A DNA stretch of 64,000 nt. It comes from JABCZH01 sp963803775. GTDB taxonomy: Bacteria; Acidobacteriota; Terriglobia; Terriglobales; Acidobacteriaceae. Position 1 is the stretch's first letter. The number at the start of each line of letters is the position of its first letter. This document shows positions 32,528 through 41,693 of this stretch, piece after piece. The notes below the pieces were generated by a model. It saw only the letters and a program-made list of their open reading frames with translations. It was not told where the DNA came from and searched no databases. The stretch covers positions 1,364,001 to 1,428,000 of the forward strand of contig CAWDNS010000007.1 in the NCBI GenBank assembly GCA_963803775.1. Direction: 5' to 3'. The position numbers and the translations under genes were made by a program.

Positions 32528-32946
32528 TGCCGGGTAGACAGTAAGCCGAGAATGTCTTTCAGTCCCTGGCGGATATATTTGAGGTCGGAAGCGCGCTCGG
32601 GAAAGGGCAAGGGCGTCTGCTTCTTGTCCGTTTTGGTCTCGATTTTTAACTGCTGGCGAGCCCCGGCAATGGTGAAGCCTTCCTCGTAAAGCAGCGTCTT
32701 GATCCGCAGCACGCTCTCCACGTCCTTATGGCGATACATACGTTGGCCGGTGCTGCTTTTGACCGGTTTGAGGTGGGGGAACTCGGTCTCCCAGAAGCGC
32801 AGAACGTAGGCCGGCAGATGGCAGAGTTCGGCGATTTCTCCGATGCGGAAATAAAGCTTGTCGGGAATGATCACGTCCGCCGCCCGGATCTTGGGGCCGG
32901 TGGTCTTTTGGCGGGAACTGAGCGCGGATCGGGAGGCGGTCGGCAT
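32524..32946 (-). CDS. MerR family transcriptional regulator
   Basis: 140 residues. An N-terminal basic tail, then the MerR winged helix at about 30-100: LYFRIGEIAELCHLPAYVLR, FWETEFPHLKPVKSSTGQRM, YRHKDVESVLRIKTLLYEEG and FTIAGARQQL. The short C-terminus has no metal-binding cysteines. This matches the group of housekeeping MerR proteins often found near IHF or tRNA synthetase genes in Acidobacteriota and Proteobacteria. Target and effector unknown. Confidence 0.88.
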   Translation of the reverse strand: MPTASRSALSSRQKTTGPKIRAADVIIPDKLYFRIGEIAELCHLPAYVLRFWETEFPHLKPVKSSTGQRMYRHKDVESVLRIKTLLYEEGFTIAGARQQLKIETKTDKKQTPLPFPERASDLKYIRQGLKDILGLLSTRH

Positions 32947-33114
32947 AGGTGGAGGTGTGTCTCATTTTCTAGCATGACTGGGCGTTTGCGACAACCCCAT
33001 TGTCAGGGGTGGCACTTTAGTGGGGGTTGGGGCGCGAGGAGACTAAAGTCTGCAAGCGGGTCGCCGATGAGATGAAAAGATAGAAGGTGTGAGCAGGATG
33101 GAGCGGGCGGGGGT

Positions 33115-33141
33115 TAAAGATTCCTAATCCGCTGACGATAC
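33115..33141 (+). promoter_or_regulatory. Sigma-28 (FliA)-type promoter of flgM
   Basis: TAAAGATT - 11 bp - GACGATAC, close to the enterobacterial sigma-28 consensus TAAAGTTT-N11-GCCGATAA. It ends 37 bp upstream of the flgM start codon. Confidence 0.7.
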
Positions 33142-33178
33142 CTGAATTGCAAGGAGAAAGGCAGGCGAGGAGATTTTG

Positions 33179-33478
33179 ATGAGAATCGACTTAAACGCGA
33201 ACGTGGGGCAAACACTGGATGCGGGACAAGCCGGGAAAACAGGTTCGCGGGTAGTGTCGGGAGCGGGAAGCGCAGAAGTGCAGGCCGACAGCACACAGTT
33301 GTCAACGGATCAGGTCAGAGTACAGGCGCTGAGCACGGCCGTGTTGCAATTGCCGGAAATCCGGCAGGAGAAAGTGGAGGCGCTGGCTGAGCAAGTGCGG
33401 CAGGGCAACTATCAGGTGTCGGCACAACAAACGGCGGGCGCGTTGCTGACCGCGTTGACCACGAACCGCGCTGCCTAG
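33179..33478 (+). CDS. flgM: Anti-sigma-28 factor FlgM
   Basis: 99 residues, mostly disordered, as expected. It starts MRIDLNANVG after a GAGGAG site. The C-terminal sigma-binding helices are recognisable: STDQVRVQALSTAVLQLPEI, RQEKVEALAEQVRQGNYQVS and the closing QQTAGALLTAL. FlgM holds FliA inactive until the hook is complete and is then exported. A FliA-type promoter directly upstream fits the known feedback circuit. It is the first gene of the flagellar cluster. Confidence 0.9.
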   Translation: MRIDLNANVGQTLDAGQAGKTGSRVVSGAGSAEVQADSTQLSTDQVRVQALSTAVLQLPEIRQEKVEALAEQVRQGNYQVSAQQTAGALLTALTTNRAA

Positions 33479-33491
33479 GTGAAGGGTAGCA

Positions 33492-33665
33492 ATGCACGAA
33501 ATCGCAAGTGAACTTATGGAACCGGCACCAATTGCCGGTCGGCTGGGCAACGAAACTGCGCAGGAACGCGGAGCGCGGCGCGAGCCCGCCAAGGTTTCCA
33601 ATCGGGACCGGGAGGCGGCCGATCCGTCCGTAACTACGTCTCACTGCGTGGACAGCCTGCTTTGA
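33492..33665 (+). CDS. Small ORF between flgM and flgN, 57 residues
   Basis: ATG at 33492 preceded by GAAGGG. It reads MHEIASELMEPAPIAGRLGN and ends in a Cys-containing tail (SHCVDSLL). It fills the gap between flgM and the FlgN-like gene in the same direction, so it may be a real accessory or chaperone-like peptide. No family is recognised and codon evidence is weak. Confidence 0.3.
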   Translation: MHEIASELMEPAPIAGRLGNETAQERGARREPAKVSNRDREAADPSVTTSHCVDSLL

Positions 33666-33676
33666 ACTGGACTCAG

Positions 33677-34087
33677 ATGGCTTCAACCTCTCCTTGTTCT
33701 CTCCCTGAACTTCTGACCCAACGGCTGGTTTTGCTGCGGGCCTTGGCAGATTCGCTGGAGCGGGCCCAAGTGGAGTTGATGACGACCACACCGGCAAAAC
33801 TCGATCAGCAAACCGCTCGACAGCGGGAACTCTGCCGGCAATTGTGTGCACTTGCTGTCGGATTTCCGGAGACGGGCTACGTTAGAACCCACGCAGGGTT
33901 GGCCAATGATTTGCAGGCAACAGCCAGACGGGTAGCGGAGCTGAACCGTAAGTACGCAGCGTTGTTGCGGCGCAAGCGCCGCACGGTGGACATTTTTTGC
34001 CGGGTATTGGCGAGTTCGGGAACTACTTACCCAGCGCCGAAATTACTTTCCCGCCTGAATTTGGAAGTGATAAGACCGAAGGGATAA
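33677..34087 (+). CDS. flgN: FlgN-like flagellar export chaperone
   Basis: 136 residues, all-helical. It has a repeated heptad-like pattern (LTQRLVLLRALADSLERAQV, LDQQTARQRELCRQLCALAV, LANDLQATARRVAELNRKYA) and a basic C-terminal region. FlgN family proteins bind FlgK and FlgL before export. Similarity is structural rather than strong sequence identity, but the position between flgM and flgK is exactly where flgN lies in other flagellar operons. Four bases separate its stop from the flgK start. Confidence 0.7.
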   Translation: MASTSPCSLPELLTQRLVLLRALADSLERAQVELMTTTPAKLDQQTARQRELCRQLCALAVGFPETGYVRTHAGLANDLQATARRVAELNRKYAALLRRKRRTVDIFCRVLASSGTTYPAPKLLSRLNLEVIRPKG

Positions 34088-34090
34088 AGC

Positions 34091-34201
34091 ATGGGCAATC
34101 TCTACGGATCGCTCGCGATCGCGACTGGAGCTCTGGGGGCCGAGCAGGGCGCGCTGGATGCGACTACCAACAATGTCGCGAACGTTAACACCCCGGGTTA
34201 G
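34091..34201 (+). pseudogene. flgK: flgK (hook-associated protein 1), 5' fragment only
   Basis: 36 codons: MGNLYGSLAIATGALGAEQG then ALDATTNNVANVNTPG and TAG. This is the highly conserved N-terminal helix of FlgK/hook-rod proteins, which normally continues NTPGYSRQ for several hundred residues. Here the tyrosine codon is replaced by a stop, and the sequence beyond belongs to an inverted response-regulator gene. A good AAGGGAT site precedes the ATG, so the gene was functional before the break. It marks a rearrangement or assembly junction at 34199-34201. Confidence 0.85.
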
Positions 34202-34530
34202 CCGGATATGAAGACTGCCTTGAGGGTTGGACAAGCGGCCCGCAGATCCTTGGCCAGCGCGGGGCCGTTCTGGCCAGGCAGAACCACATCCGAGAGCAAT
34301 AGCTGCACGGCACCCTTCTGTCGGCGAAATGCTGCCTGGGCTTCCGCCGCATTGCGCGCTCGCAAGACGCGATAACCTTCGCCCTCCAGAATGTCGCAGG
34401 CGGCTTCGCGCACGAAGGCTTCGTCTTCTACGACCAGAATTGTGTTCTGCGTCGCGGATGGCTCATCGTAGGGGTTGAGCCGAACCGGTGGTCGGATTTC
34501 GGTTGCGGCAGCTTGAGTCACATTCAGCAT
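34198..34530 (-). pseudogene. Response regulator receiver domain, 3'-truncated
   Basis: 110 residues: an N-terminal tail, then a CheY-like receiver from about residue 28: NTILVVEDEAFVREAACDIL (acidic pocket EDE), LLLSDVVLPGQNGPALAKDL (phospho-acceptor Asp in SDVVLP), and LKAVFISG, where it stops. Receivers normally continue ISGY... through K and the last helix, so the final 10-20 residues and anything after them are missing. The TAA stop overlaps the truncated flgK stop on the other strand. An upstream start at 34596 is also open. Confidence 0.8.
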
Positions 34531-34732
34531 TGGTTTGCTCGAAGGTACAGACGGACTGTTGCATTTCGCCAGCCAGGCGAAGCGCGGGGCAAGCACGAAG
34601 GGGACGGGTTCATTTTGAATGGTTTGCCAGTGGACCCAAGGTGTCCAATTGGAATCCCCGGCGGAGCGAAGTCACAGGCGTATCCATTGCGGGAATTTGA
34701 TGCGTAATACGGGAAAGACTCAGGCCATCACG

Positions 34733-37303
34733 TTACGGCTCGCGCGCCAGCAGCGTCTGGTTGGGATCGATCAAGATCTTGCGGGCACCAGGCGGTGCAG
34801 TCAACTGAAAGGGAGTCTCGGGACCATCGGCGAACACCCGTCCCAGCAGCGTCATTTTTCCGGAGTGGAAAATGTACAGCGGCACCGGCGTTACCAGATC
34901 ATCGGGCGCATCTTTCTGCAAAAGCATGCCAGTGATAGTGGTGGCGCCAGCACTATCTACATACTTCACTCCGTGGACTTCAAAGTGGGGCACCGCAGTT
35001 CCATTGACCCATCCGTCGTAAAACCAATCCAGCGACTTGCGGCCTTCGTACCATAAAGGACGCGGCAAGTATCCCTCGAACACGTGGAGCAACTCGCGGG
35101 TCGTGATGGGTTTTCCCTCGAAGCGTTCGCGCACCTTGCGCAGTGCACGTACGAAAGGCTCGTCGAGAGTGGAGTCAGCGGTTGCCGCGCCACCGGATGG
35201 CTCCGCATCGCGCATCATGTCGCGCAGCATGTGAAACAGCCAGGTGCCGCGTCCGTAACTGATCGCCTCATAGCCGGTAGGGAACTGGGAACAAGAGAGG
35301 CGTGTCCCCAAAGTGACTGGGCCGTCCTCCATTAAACGCACGCCGGCCGGGTTCTTGGAGAGGAGGTCATTCCGGTATTTGTCCAGCACCTCGTGGAATT
35401 TCGTCGAATCTTCTGCTTCTACCAGCATTAGCGCGCTGTAATTCGCCAGGGCTTCCGGGATCCATTGATCGCGGTAGTCGTTCCACGTGACGAGATCTCC
35501 CCACCACTGGTGTGCGGTCTCATGTCCGATGACTACGTCGATGAGAGTTTTTTCTACAGGGGAAAGATGGAGGTGAGATTTTTCTTCGTTGTTGAGGTAG
35601 GAAAGGCTGGAGAGAAAGATCAGCCCCGGCCAGCCCTGGCTCATGTTTCCGGGAAATTGCATGACCGACAGTTGGCGATAAGGGTAAGGACCGAACCAGC
35701 GCGAATAGGATTCGATGGCGTGGGCGGACATATTGGCGACGGTTTGTTCATTCCGCGCAGGCGAAGGTCGAGGCGCAGTAACTGACAACGGGGGGGCGGT
35801 CCTGCTGATTGAGGGAACGTCGGGGACGACGGTCTCGTCATCGCCGGGGAATCCGCGTTCTACAGTTTTGGTGGCGTAGGCATTCACCATTACGTCTCCC
35901 GCACGCGCTTCAACGTGTTGATATTTCCCAAGATCGAATCCGGCTACCGGGATGGGACGCTCTGAAACCCAGCGGCTCGATTGCTCGGCGGGCGGGGCCG
36001 ATTCTGTCAGTGCAGTCGCGATGGGGGCGGGGGCATCCACTCGCTTCCCAGTCGCCACCAAAGTCCAACCCGGCGGGTAATGGAATTCAAGATCAAAGTT
36101 GGACATGGCGATGCCGCGATTGGGATACCAGGTTCCTCGCGCGCCCACGTAAAGCAGTCCGGCGGCAGCTTCCGACAAGACTTCGCCACCGTAAGTGAAG
36201 CGCAGTCCGATTTTTTGCCCGGTTTGAATGGGGGCTGGAAAAACGACGGCCACGAGGTCATTGCCGTGACGCGCGAGTTGCGTACCCTCGATGGAAGGGT
36301 TATGGATGAATTCGACTGGGCGACCATCGGCCATGACTTCCTTGAGGTGTAGCAGTCTTGCCAACTCGAACACTACTGCCCGCTGACCTCCTTGCCGGAC
36401 CTGCAAATCCAGGGTTGCGACTGCATCTATGGTGGTGGGCGGCTTTATATCGACGCGAATCTGGTTAGAAAGAATGTCGATGGCACTGGCTCTGCCCTCT
36501 TCGACGGCGATGCTATTAGCGCCTTGTGTCTCCGCCTTTTTCTTAAGCAGGGAATATGAAGTCCAGACATTGTAGTAAGTTGTGCCCTCGGCGGTCTTCG
36601 ATTGGGCGGCCCAGACTTGTTCAGGCGCGCCAGAGTCAAAGAAGACGTCGAAAGTTCCTTTCGTCTGTCCTTGCAGGCGTGCATGCAGAAAGCGATCGTC
36701 CGGGTCCGAGCACAATTTAGCGGTCTTCTGTGGGGCTCCGGTTACGGGTAGACGCTCGCTGAAGGTCATGAACAAGCGCAACGCATCCGGTTCTGCGAGA
36801 TTGCGCGCGGTCTGGTTCCAACGAGAAATGAATTCGGGCGAATTATCAGCAGGGACGAGATAGGGTTGCATTTCGATAAAGGTGTCATCGTTAAAACGGA
36901 AATATGCATTGTTGAAGCGTTCCTCAAGGATGGCTGCTCCGGTTTGCAAAGTCATGGAGGCGCGTTCGACCTGATTGGGCGGAGTCAGCAGAATTTCACC
37001 CTCGCCTTCGAAGAAGGCTCCGGTCACACAGCCAGCGACATCCTGGGTGAAGCCGATGACACCGTCATCGAACGAAATGTGGAAGGCGGCACGGTCGATG
37101 GAAAGATCACGCGCACGATAAACTCGCGAGCCATCGAGTCCCACGTTGCTCAACTGAAGGAAGAGGTTTTCTGAGGCGCTGTGCGGAATTGATGCTCCGC
37201 CAAATTGGACTTGAGGGAAACTGGCAGGGGGCGTGATTTCCTGGCCCAAAGCGGGAATCCCTGCGGCCAGTAAGGCCGCTGCCAGGCATAACTTACGTCG
37301 CAT
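34733..37303 (-). CDS. Exported M1-family (aminopeptidase N-like) metallopeptidase
   Basis: 856 residues with a signal peptide (LCLAAALLAAGIPALG/Q). A family-specific N-terminal region of about 300 residues precedes the M1 core. The zinc site is HETAHQWWGD at about 594 with the downstream glutamate in WIPEALANYSALMLVE, and the catalytic-domain GYEAISYGRGTWLFHML supports M1. The GAMEN-like exopeptidase motif is replaced by FPGNMSQGWPG, so true aminopeptidase activity is uncertain. The C-terminal part has a short beta domain (ITGMLLQKDAPDDLVTPVPL). It diverges from the MA-type peptidase gene with only 58 bp between them. Confidence 0.88.
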   Translation of the reverse strand: MRRKLCLAAALLAAGIPALGQEITPPASFPQVQFGGASIPHSASENLFLQLSNVGLDGSRVYRARDLSIDRAAFHISFDDGVIGFTQDVAGCVTGAFFEGEGEILLTPPNQVERASMTLQTGAAILEERFNNAYFRFNDDTFIEMQPYLVPADNSPEFISRWNQTARNLAEPDALRLFMTFSERLPVTGAPQKTAKLCSDPDDRFLHARLQGQTKGTFDVFFDSGAPEQVWAAQSKTAEGTTYYNVWTSYSLLKKKAETQGANSIAVEEGRASAIDILSNQIRVDIKPPTTIDAVATLDLQVRQGGQRAVVFELARLLHLKEVMADGRPVEFIHNPSIEGTQLARHGNDLVAVVFPAPIQTGQKIGLRFTYGGEVLSEAAAGLLYVGARGTWYPNRGIAMSNFDLEFHYPPGWTLVATGKRVDAPAPIATALTESAPPAEQSSRWVSERPIPVAGFDLGKYQHVEARAGDVMVNAYATKTVERGFPGDDETVVPDVPSISRTAPPLSVTAPRPSPARNEQTVANMSAHAIESYSRWFGPYPYRQLSVMQFPGNMSQGWPGLIFLSSLSYLNNEEKSHLHLSPVEKTLIDVVIGHETAHQWWGDLVTWNDYRDQWIPEALANYSALMLVEAEDSTKFHEVLDKYRNDLLSKNPAGVRLMEDGPVTLGTRLSCSQFPTGYEAISYGRGTWLFHMLRDMMRDAEPSGGAATADSTLDEPFVRALRKVRERFEGKPITTRELLHVFEGYLPRPLWYEGRKSLDWFYDGWVNGTAVPHFEVHGVKYVDSAGATTITGMLLQKDAPDDLVTPVPLYIFHSGKMTLLGRVFADGPETPFQLTAPPGARKILIDPNQTLLAREP

Positions 37304-37361
37304 TCGTGCCACTCCCTTGGTCACCTGCGTAGCCGCTCCCTGTGTTCTAGAATGCGCCTCA

Positions 37362-38783
37362 ATGCGGGCACCTGTCATCCTCTTCGTAAGTGCTTGTACA
37401 TGTATGCTTTCGCCTAGTTGCGTCCAGGCGGAAGTCATCCATTTGAAGAATGGCCGCATCATCTGGGCGGACCATGTTCGAGAAAATGGCGCCCGCGTTG
37501 AGTATGACGTTGGAGACGATAGTTATGGTATCCCGAAATCGCTGGTCGAGCGGATCGACACGGGCAGCGTTCCTCCTCCGAGCAACTCTCCGGCGACAGG
37601 GGACCAGCATGATTTGCCGGGGTTCGTGCCCGCCGATAATCTGAAAAATGATGCAGGACTCATTGGCCGGATCATTTCCGATGATCATGTTGACGAGGAG
37701 CAACTGGCCGCGCTGGAGCAGTCCGGGAATGGAGCGACCATTGCCGCTGGGTATTTTATTGCCGGGAAGCACGAGTTCGATCATGGAAAGTATCCTAAGG
37801 CGCGCACTTATTTAGACACCGCACTGCGCTTCGATGGTCAGAACCCAACCATTCTCAATTACTACGCTGCGTTGCTGGTTAAAACTGGAAAGGCGGCTGA
37901 GGCATTGCCGTATGCGGAACGGGCGGTCCGCAGCGCGCCTGATTCGCCGGATGCACTGACCGTTCTGGGTTACGTCCAGTTTGCTGCGGACCGTGATCAG
38001 GAAGCGATTCGTACCTGGAAACATTCGCTCGAGTTGCGACCCGACGCCACGGTGCAGCAATACTTGGATAGAGCCGAGCGCGACGCTACCGCGCAGGCCA
38101 ATTACTCCGAGCGGGAGAGTGGACACTTCACACTACATTATGAAGGCTCGCAGACTTCGGAAGCGTTGCGCGGTCAACTGCTGGCCACGCTGGAGTTGGC
38201 TTATGATGATCTGAGCCGCCAGTTGGGCATTACGCCGCGCAGCGTTGCGGTGGTGATCTATACCGACCAGGCTTTTTTCGATGTTACGCGGGCGCCTTCA
38301 TGGACTGGAGCGGTAAATGACGGGAAATTGCGTATCCCGATTCGCGGTCTCGATTCTGTCACTCCGGAACTGGCGCGCGTGCTCAAACATGAGCTGGCCC
38401 ACTCCTTCATCAACCAGCTTTCGGCGGGACGCTGTCCGCAGTGGTTGAACGAGGGCATTGCGCAAGCGGTTGAACCCAAAATGCTCTCCGGCGGAAACCG
38501 CCTGGCCGATCTCTACCGCACACAACACGAGATTCCGCTGAATGCGCTGGAAGCAGGCTTCATGCGATTCTCGCCGCTGGAAGCAGCGGTGGCCTATGAA
38601 GAGTCGCTGGCGGCGGCGCAGTACATCATTGATACCTACGGTATGAGCGATCTGCAACGTGTGCTGGAACGGCTCGGGCAGGGAACCTCTACAGAGGCGG
38701 CGCTACGCGCGGTGATCCACTCGGATTACGGACAGCTCGAAGAGGAAGTCGGGAAATATCTTGCCGGTAAATACGGACAGTAG
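37362..38783 (+). CDS. Exported TPR protein with peptidase-MA-like domain
   Basis: 473 residues. Signal peptide (VILFVSACTCMLSPSCVQA/E), an N-terminal SH3-like/DUF region (EVIHLKNGRIIWADHV), a TPR pair (YAALLVKTGKAAEALPYAER, APDSPDALTVLGYVQF), then a gluzincin domain: HELAHSF zinc motif at about 343 and the third ligand in QWLNEGIAQAVE at about 364. Probably a periplasmic metalloprotease; substrate unknown. Confidence 0.85.
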   Translation: MRAPVILFVSACTCMLSPSCVQAEVIHLKNGRIIWADHVRENGARVEYDVGDDSYGIPKSLVERIDTGSVPPPSNSPATGDQHDLPGFVPADNLKNDAGLIGRIISDDHVDEEQLAALEQSGNGATIAAGYFIAGKHEFDHGKYPKARTYLDTALRFDGQNPTILNYYAALLVKTGKAAEALPYAERAVRSAPDSPDALTVLGYVQFAADRDQEAIRTWKHSLELRPDATVQQYLDRAERDATAQANYSERESGHFTLHYEGSQTSEALRGQLLATLELAYDDLSRQLGITPRSVAVVIYTDQAFFDVTRAPSWTGAVNDGKLRIPIRGLDSVTPELARVLKHELAHSFINQLSAGRCPQWLNEGIAQAVEPKMLSGGNRLADLYRTQHEIPLNALEAGFMRFSPLEAAVAYEESLAAAQYIIDTYGMSDLQRVLERLGQGTSTEAALRAVIHSDYGQLEEEVGKYLAGKYGQ

Positions 38784-38797
38784 GCGCTGACGAGTCT

Positions 38798-40786
38798 CTA
38801 GGCCTGCCAACGTTTGCGTCTGCGGGGAGAAGTTGATCCGGGGCCGGGCGAACCTTGTTTGGCGGTATTCACCTTGTCGGTCGAATCCACTGAGAACAGC
38901 ATGTATTTGTCGAAGCTGTGACGGCGGTAGTAGCGGTGACGATGGAAATCGAGATATACCTCAGCAGTTTTTGGCAACCATAGCTGCACGTTTTTCTTCT
39001 CGAACAGAACGGGGCCGTATTCGGCGATCTGGTGTTCGGCGAGGAATCCAATTCCCTTTAACGGACTGATCAACTCCGATTCAATGCGGATAATTTGAAA
39101 CTTATCGGCCGTGATCCAGGCGCGTCCCTTTAACCGTATGGGGTAGGTATGAGTGCCGACGACGTAATCCTGAATGTGACTAGGACGGTCTTCGCGGGCG
39201 CGGAAGTGCATGAGCCAGGTCGCTTGTCCTTTCCAATCTCCCAGGCCTTCGCAGGTAATCTCATAATCCGGCTGCATCGTGGGGTGGAAGATCATCGCCA
39301 GGGCGGGGAATCCGGAGGTGGCAATCTGATCGGGCAGGTTATCGATTCCGTAACGCTCGGTACGAAACTCGTCAACGAGCAGAACTCCAGTCCGGGGTTG
39401 GGAAATATAAGCGGCGTAATCGAATTTGCGGGTCTCCCGGCTGGTAGGGTTGCCCTGGTTATCGAGTCTTTCATGCAGCAGATCTTCGATAGCAGCGAAG
39501 CGGCCAACGTTATCGACTAATTCTTCTACGCGGTCGCCGGCCTTTGCCAGCACCTCTGCGGTTGGGCAATTCACACCAGCGGCGACTGAAGGCTTCGCTT
39601 CATCGACTCCGGGCGGCTGCCATGCCACGGACAATTCCGGTTCGGTGGTGTCAGCCAGAGGGTCGGGATCACCAGCGGGAGCAGTTTGCACCACGGTCGT
39701 GAGCATTGCGGCTTCCGTCGTAGTATTGGCTGCTCGCTGCTCCAGTTGAGTGATGAACTGCTGTACCTGAGGAGCCTGCGGATTGGCCGGGGCGAGCGCA
39801 AGAAAAGTCTTCAGGGTTTGAATCCCCTCGGCGGTGTGGCCTAGATCGGCTTGGGCTTCACCCAACACCAGGCGGGCGGCGACGGCGTCTCCTTCACCCT
39901 GATCGATCGCGAGTTGGGCTTGTTCCCGGGCTTTATCGTACTGCTTCAGCTTCAGGTAAACGTTGCCCAGAAGGTTGTGCGACATCCAGTCATTAGGATT
40001 CGCTACGATCGCACGCTCCAGGGAGGCCTTGGCGGGTTCGTACTGGCTACGTAACAGCTGCACCCGGCCGAGCAATGCCAGCGACTGTGCATCGCTGGGA
40101 CTTAGAGTAATCGCGTGATTCAGATAAGTCGTGGCTTGATCGTAGTCCTTCTGTTCGAAGAACAGGTATCCCATCAGGAAATTGACGCGTCCGCTTTGGG
40201 GTACATCGCGATAAGCCGAGTCGAGGCGCTTCTTGGCCTCTTTAAGATTGGAAGATTTCAGGGCAGCTACGGCAGCAGCAGTGTCTTTGGACGCCTTCGA
40301 TGACATTAGGGCGTCAGAAGTGCCGGTAGCGTCGAGGTTGATGGCTGCAGCATCTTTCTCGATTGTTACTGTCACATGGAGGTCGTCGGTGACGCCGCTA
40401 ATTTCAACTTCTTTGTACGCACTCAAGTATCCGGCGGCACTTACTTCAAGGCTGTACTTTCCTATCGACAATCCCAGGAAAGTAGTCTGTGAGCCGCCCT
40501 TCGTGGTCTGGTAAGTTGTGCCGAGGGGGTTGTCGCAATGCATGCGCACTACAGCCTGGCGATCCAACTTGGTTTTGTTTTCGCCCAGAACCGTCACTTG
40601 CAGAGACGCGCCTTGGTGGTACGCGTCCATAACATTTTCCATGCCGTTGTTGGCCGGAGCCACAAGGCCGCCCGGTCCTGCTGCTCCCTGGGCGTGCGCA
40701 TACGATGTCAAGGACAGAACTATGGAAAACGCCGCGATTTGCAGCCAGAGGTGTGGTCGAGCCCGACGTTGAAAGCGATGGCTCAT
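38798..40786 (-). CDS. Exported TPR protein with carboxypeptidase-regulatory-like domain
   Basis: 662 residues. Signal peptide (LQIAAFSIVLSLTSYAHA/Q), an N-terminal beta-sandwich resembling CarboxypepD_reg (VTVLGENKTKLDRQAVVRMH ... GLSIGKYSLEVSAAGYLSAY), a TPR block at about 170-345 (FLMGYLFFEQKDYDQATTYL, HNLLGNVYLKLKQYDKAREQ), and a C-terminal beta-rich domain (RGAWITADKFQIIRIESEL-like) of the kind seen in acidobacterial outer-membrane-associated proteins. A basic RRRKRWQA tail ends it. Convergent with the MA-type peptidase gene, 14 bp apart. Role unknown. Confidence 0.75.
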   Translation of the reverse strand: MSHRFQRRARPHLWLQIAAFSIVLSLTSYAHAQGAAGPGGLVAPANNGMENVMDAYHQGASLQVTVLGENKTKLDRQAVVRMHCDNPLGTTYQTTKGGSQTTFLGLSIGKYSLEVSAAGYLSAYKEVEISGVTDDLHVTVTIEKDAAAINLDATGTSDALMSSKASKDTAAAVAALKSSNLKEAKKRLDSAYRDVPQSGRVNFLMGYLFFEQKDYDQATTYLNHAITLSPSDAQSLALLGRVQLLRSQYEPAKASLERAIVANPNDWMSHNLLGNVYLKLKQYDKAREQAQLAIDQGEGDAVAARLVLGEAQADLGHTAEGIQTLKTFLALAPANPQAPQVQQFITQLEQRAANTTTEAAMLTTVVQTAPAGDPDPLADTTEPELSVAWQPPGVDEAKPSVAAGVNCPTAEVLAKAGDRVEELVDNVGRFAAIEDLLHERLDNQGNPTSRETRKFDYAAYISQPRTGVLLVDEFRTERYGIDNLPDQIATSGFPALAMIFHPTMQPDYEITCEGLGDWKGQATWLMHFRAREDRPSHIQDYVVGTHTYPIRLKGRAWITADKFQIIRIESELISPLKGIGFLAEHQIAEYGPVLFEKKNVQLWLPKTAEVYLDFHRHRYYRRHSFDKYMLFSVDSTDKVNTAKQGSPGPGSTSPRRRKRWQA

Positions 40787-40892
40787 AACGAAGTGACGCG
40801 CATTCTGTCACAGTTCCGGGAGCGCGTCAATGGCCTACCTTAGCAGTTGGCCCTGAGGCCGATTCTGTGTTAACTTCTCGGCTCGACCACTG

Positions 40893-41663
40893 ATGAGTCC
40901 GCTCTTCAAACTCGGGAAATCACGGCCCCAGCCAACCCGCGATGCGGTGCAGGCTGAGGTGCCGGAACTGAGGGGGGCGAACTTGTCGGCTGTCTACTAC
41001 GGGGAGCGGATGGGTGGTGATTTCTACGACTTCCTCCGCGTCAGCCCCAAACGGGTGCTGTTTGGGCTACTCGACGTGGCTGGCGGCCTGGAAGAGAGCC
41101 GCGACATCATTGCGGCGGCACAACATACCTTCCGGACTCTAGGTGCGGAACTCTTTGCGAAAGAAGACATTAACGAGGCTGAGGCTATGATCGAGGTGTG
41201 TCTTCAGCTCAACAGAACAATCCTGGAAACCGCCGGCGGAGTGCATTCCTGTCCTGCTTTTGCAGGTTGTTACGATGAGAATCTGGGGACGGTTTGTTAC
41301 TTCAACGCCGGCCACACTGCGGGATTGGTGCGAGACACGACTGGAATCGCGGAGCTGCCGGCCACAGGACTGCCGCTGGGACTGTTCTCCCACAGCACGA
41401 GCGATGCGTCAACAGTTGCGCTGGAGCCCGGAGCTGCCCTTATGCTGGTTTCACGCGGGATTGTGGAAGCGAAGTGCGGCGGCGAAGAGTATGGGCTGGA
41501 AGCGGTCAAAGCCAGCCTGCAACGTTCGACTGCGGTCGGCGCCAAGGAATTGTGTCTTTCCATCCTCGATCAGCTTCAACAATTCATGTGCACGCCTCCC
41601 ACTCATAACGATGTGACTACTCTTGCCTTGGGCCGGGACAGAAATCCCGCACCTCTCGTATAG
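40893..41663 (+). CDS. SpoIIE-type PP2C family protein phosphatase
   Basis: 256 residues, almost only the phosphatase domain. Metal-binding aspartates are in GERMGGDFYDFLRVSPKRVL and FGLLDVAGGLEE; ATVCYFNAGHTAGLVRDTTG and the C-terminal HNDVTTLALGRD complete the SpoIIE/RsbU signature. RsbU-like proteins dephosphorylate anti-anti-sigma factors, but no sensor domain or anti-sigma partner is encoded nearby. The usual DVSGHG is changed to DVAGGL, which may weaken metal binding. Confidence 0.85.
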   Translation: MSPLFKLGKSRPQPTRDAVQAEVPELRGANLSAVYYGERMGGDFYDFLRVSPKRVLFGLLDVAGGLEESRDIIAAAQHTFRTLGAELFAKEDINEAEAMIEVCLQLNRTILETAGGVHSCPAFAGCYDENLGTVCYFNAGHTAGLVRDTTGIAELPATGLPLGLFSHSTSDASTVALEPGAALMLVSRGIVEAKCGGEEYGLEAVKASLQRSTAVGAKELCLSILDQLQQFMCTPPTHNDVTTLALGRDRNPAPLV

Positions 41664-41693
41664 AGCGATTCTTTAAGCCTGCCAACTCGAGCG

